Positions 4,603 through 5,179 of a DNA stretch of 5,179 bases are shown here, one piece after another. The stretch is from positions 1 to 5,179 of the forward strand of contig DATEMK010000501.1 of the NCBI GenBank assembly GCA_035275625.1, given 5' to 3'. A program made the translations under genes and the position numbers. Positions within the stretch are counted from its first letter, which is position 1. Every line of letters begins with the position of its first letter. Below the pieces are notes generated by a model. It was not told where the DNA came from. It saw nothing but the letters and a program-made list of their open reading frames with translations, and ran no database searches. The stretch comes from DATEMK01 sp035275625. GTDB lineage: Bacteria > Bacteroidota > Bacteroidia > AKYH767-A > OLB10.

Positions 4603-5179
4603 TGCCTCCTCTCGCTGATCCAAAAAAAATTATCCAGTTTTGTTTAGATATTCTGAAGGATTATTGCATTAATAAACCAACTGATGTAATTATTGCAGAA
4701 GATGAAAGCAATAAAAATAGATATTTTCTCCAAAGAGGTCAACCCGATATCGCAATAGGAACATATGGCAATAAAATGCCAATCGTACTTTTAAAATCGG
4801 GATATTGGATTCACTTCAGTTTAAATTTTGAGGGAGTCGCAGGACAGAAAAATAAATTTGAAATCAAGAATTTAAGTTTACAATTATTTAAATCGACAAA
4901 TAAAAAACTTCTTTTTAGAGCTGAATGGGAAAATAAAGAGTCAAAAGAGAACTCAAATCCACAACCTCATTGGCATATCCATCCTGATAAAGAGGTTATT
5001 TTAGAAAATGAAAAGATAAATATTAGTTCTTTTAATGAATTTTTAAAAATCACAGAGGTATCAAATGGATTTGAAGAAGAAATTAATAATAATTTAGTTA
5101 CAACTGCCAAGATAGGGAATTTTCATTTTGCAATGGCTTCGAAATGGCATTTAGATAGTAACGATTTTTCTATAATCCA
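4602..5179 (+). CDS. Unknown protein translationally coupled to the methyltransferase (3' end outside window)
   Basis: I do not recognise this family. The frame opens with ATG at 4602-4604, overlapping the methyltransferase stop as TAATG, and stays open for 192 codons to the window edge, so the C-terminus is missing. It begins MPPLADPKKIIQFCLDILKD (a helical start) and includes QPDIAIGTYGNKMPIVLLKS (residues 47-66), LLFRAEWENKES (103-114), QPHWHIHP (121-128) and NFHFAMASKWHLD (173-185). The clustered Trp/His (W124, H123, H125, H127, H175, W182, H183) suggest a metal-binding or catalytic site. PD48-49 with E110-x-K112 could be read as a PD-(D/E)xK nuclease signature, but the 60-residue spacing and context make that weak. 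No signal peptide or membrane segment is seen. The 1-bp overlap implies coupled translation and a shared function with the methyltransferase, such as its restriction or defence partner. AT-rich like its neighbour. Confidence 0.8.
   Translation, partial: MPPLADPKKIIQFCLDILKDYCINKPTDVIIAEDESNKNRYFLQRGQPDIAIGTYGNKMPIVLLKSGYWIHFSLNFEGVAGQKNKFEIKNLSLQLFKSTNKKLLFRAEWENKESKENSNPQPHWHIHPDKEVILENEKINISSFNEFLKITEVSNGFEEEINNNLVTTAKIGNFHFAMASKWHLDSNDFSII

Overview
The window most likely comes from a member of the Bacteroidota. The support is the near absence of Shine-Dalgarno sequences before the starts, one good and one partial match to the phylum's TAnnTTTG promoter element, and short-period intergenic repeats of a kind I recall from these genomes. 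The assignment rests on pattern recognition alone.

Left part (1-1845), housekeeping-like and moderate in GC. The minus strand carries the N-terminal 135 codons of pntA (proton-translocating NAD(P) transhydrogenase alpha subunit), which runs off the left edge. A 380-bp divergent intergenic region (407-786) follows and is almost wholly short tandem repeats: an octamer run, a clean 22-unit array of the 7-mer GGTYATT, and a degenerate array of a second 7-mer. Reading rightward, a small conserved-looking protein of unknown function (787-1050) and a PhnP-like metallo-beta-lactamase-fold hydrolase (1084-1845) lie 33 bp apart as a probable operon.

Middle (1846-2265) is a 420-bp AT-rich gap with no convincing gene. 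It holds an imperfect inverted repeat, a small hairpin, and a promoter-like sequence with repeated AATCT(GT) words just before the next gene.

Right part (2266-5179), clearly more AT-rich, carries a 778-residue gamma-class N6-adenine DNA methyltransferase with a GTG start and its own target-recognition region. Its stop codon overlaps the start of a second gene (TAATG), which is cut by the right edge and which I do not recognise. The pair looks like a restriction-modification or phage-defence cassette beside core genes. The truncated partner, with a Trp/His-rich motif set, is the most interesting unknown here.
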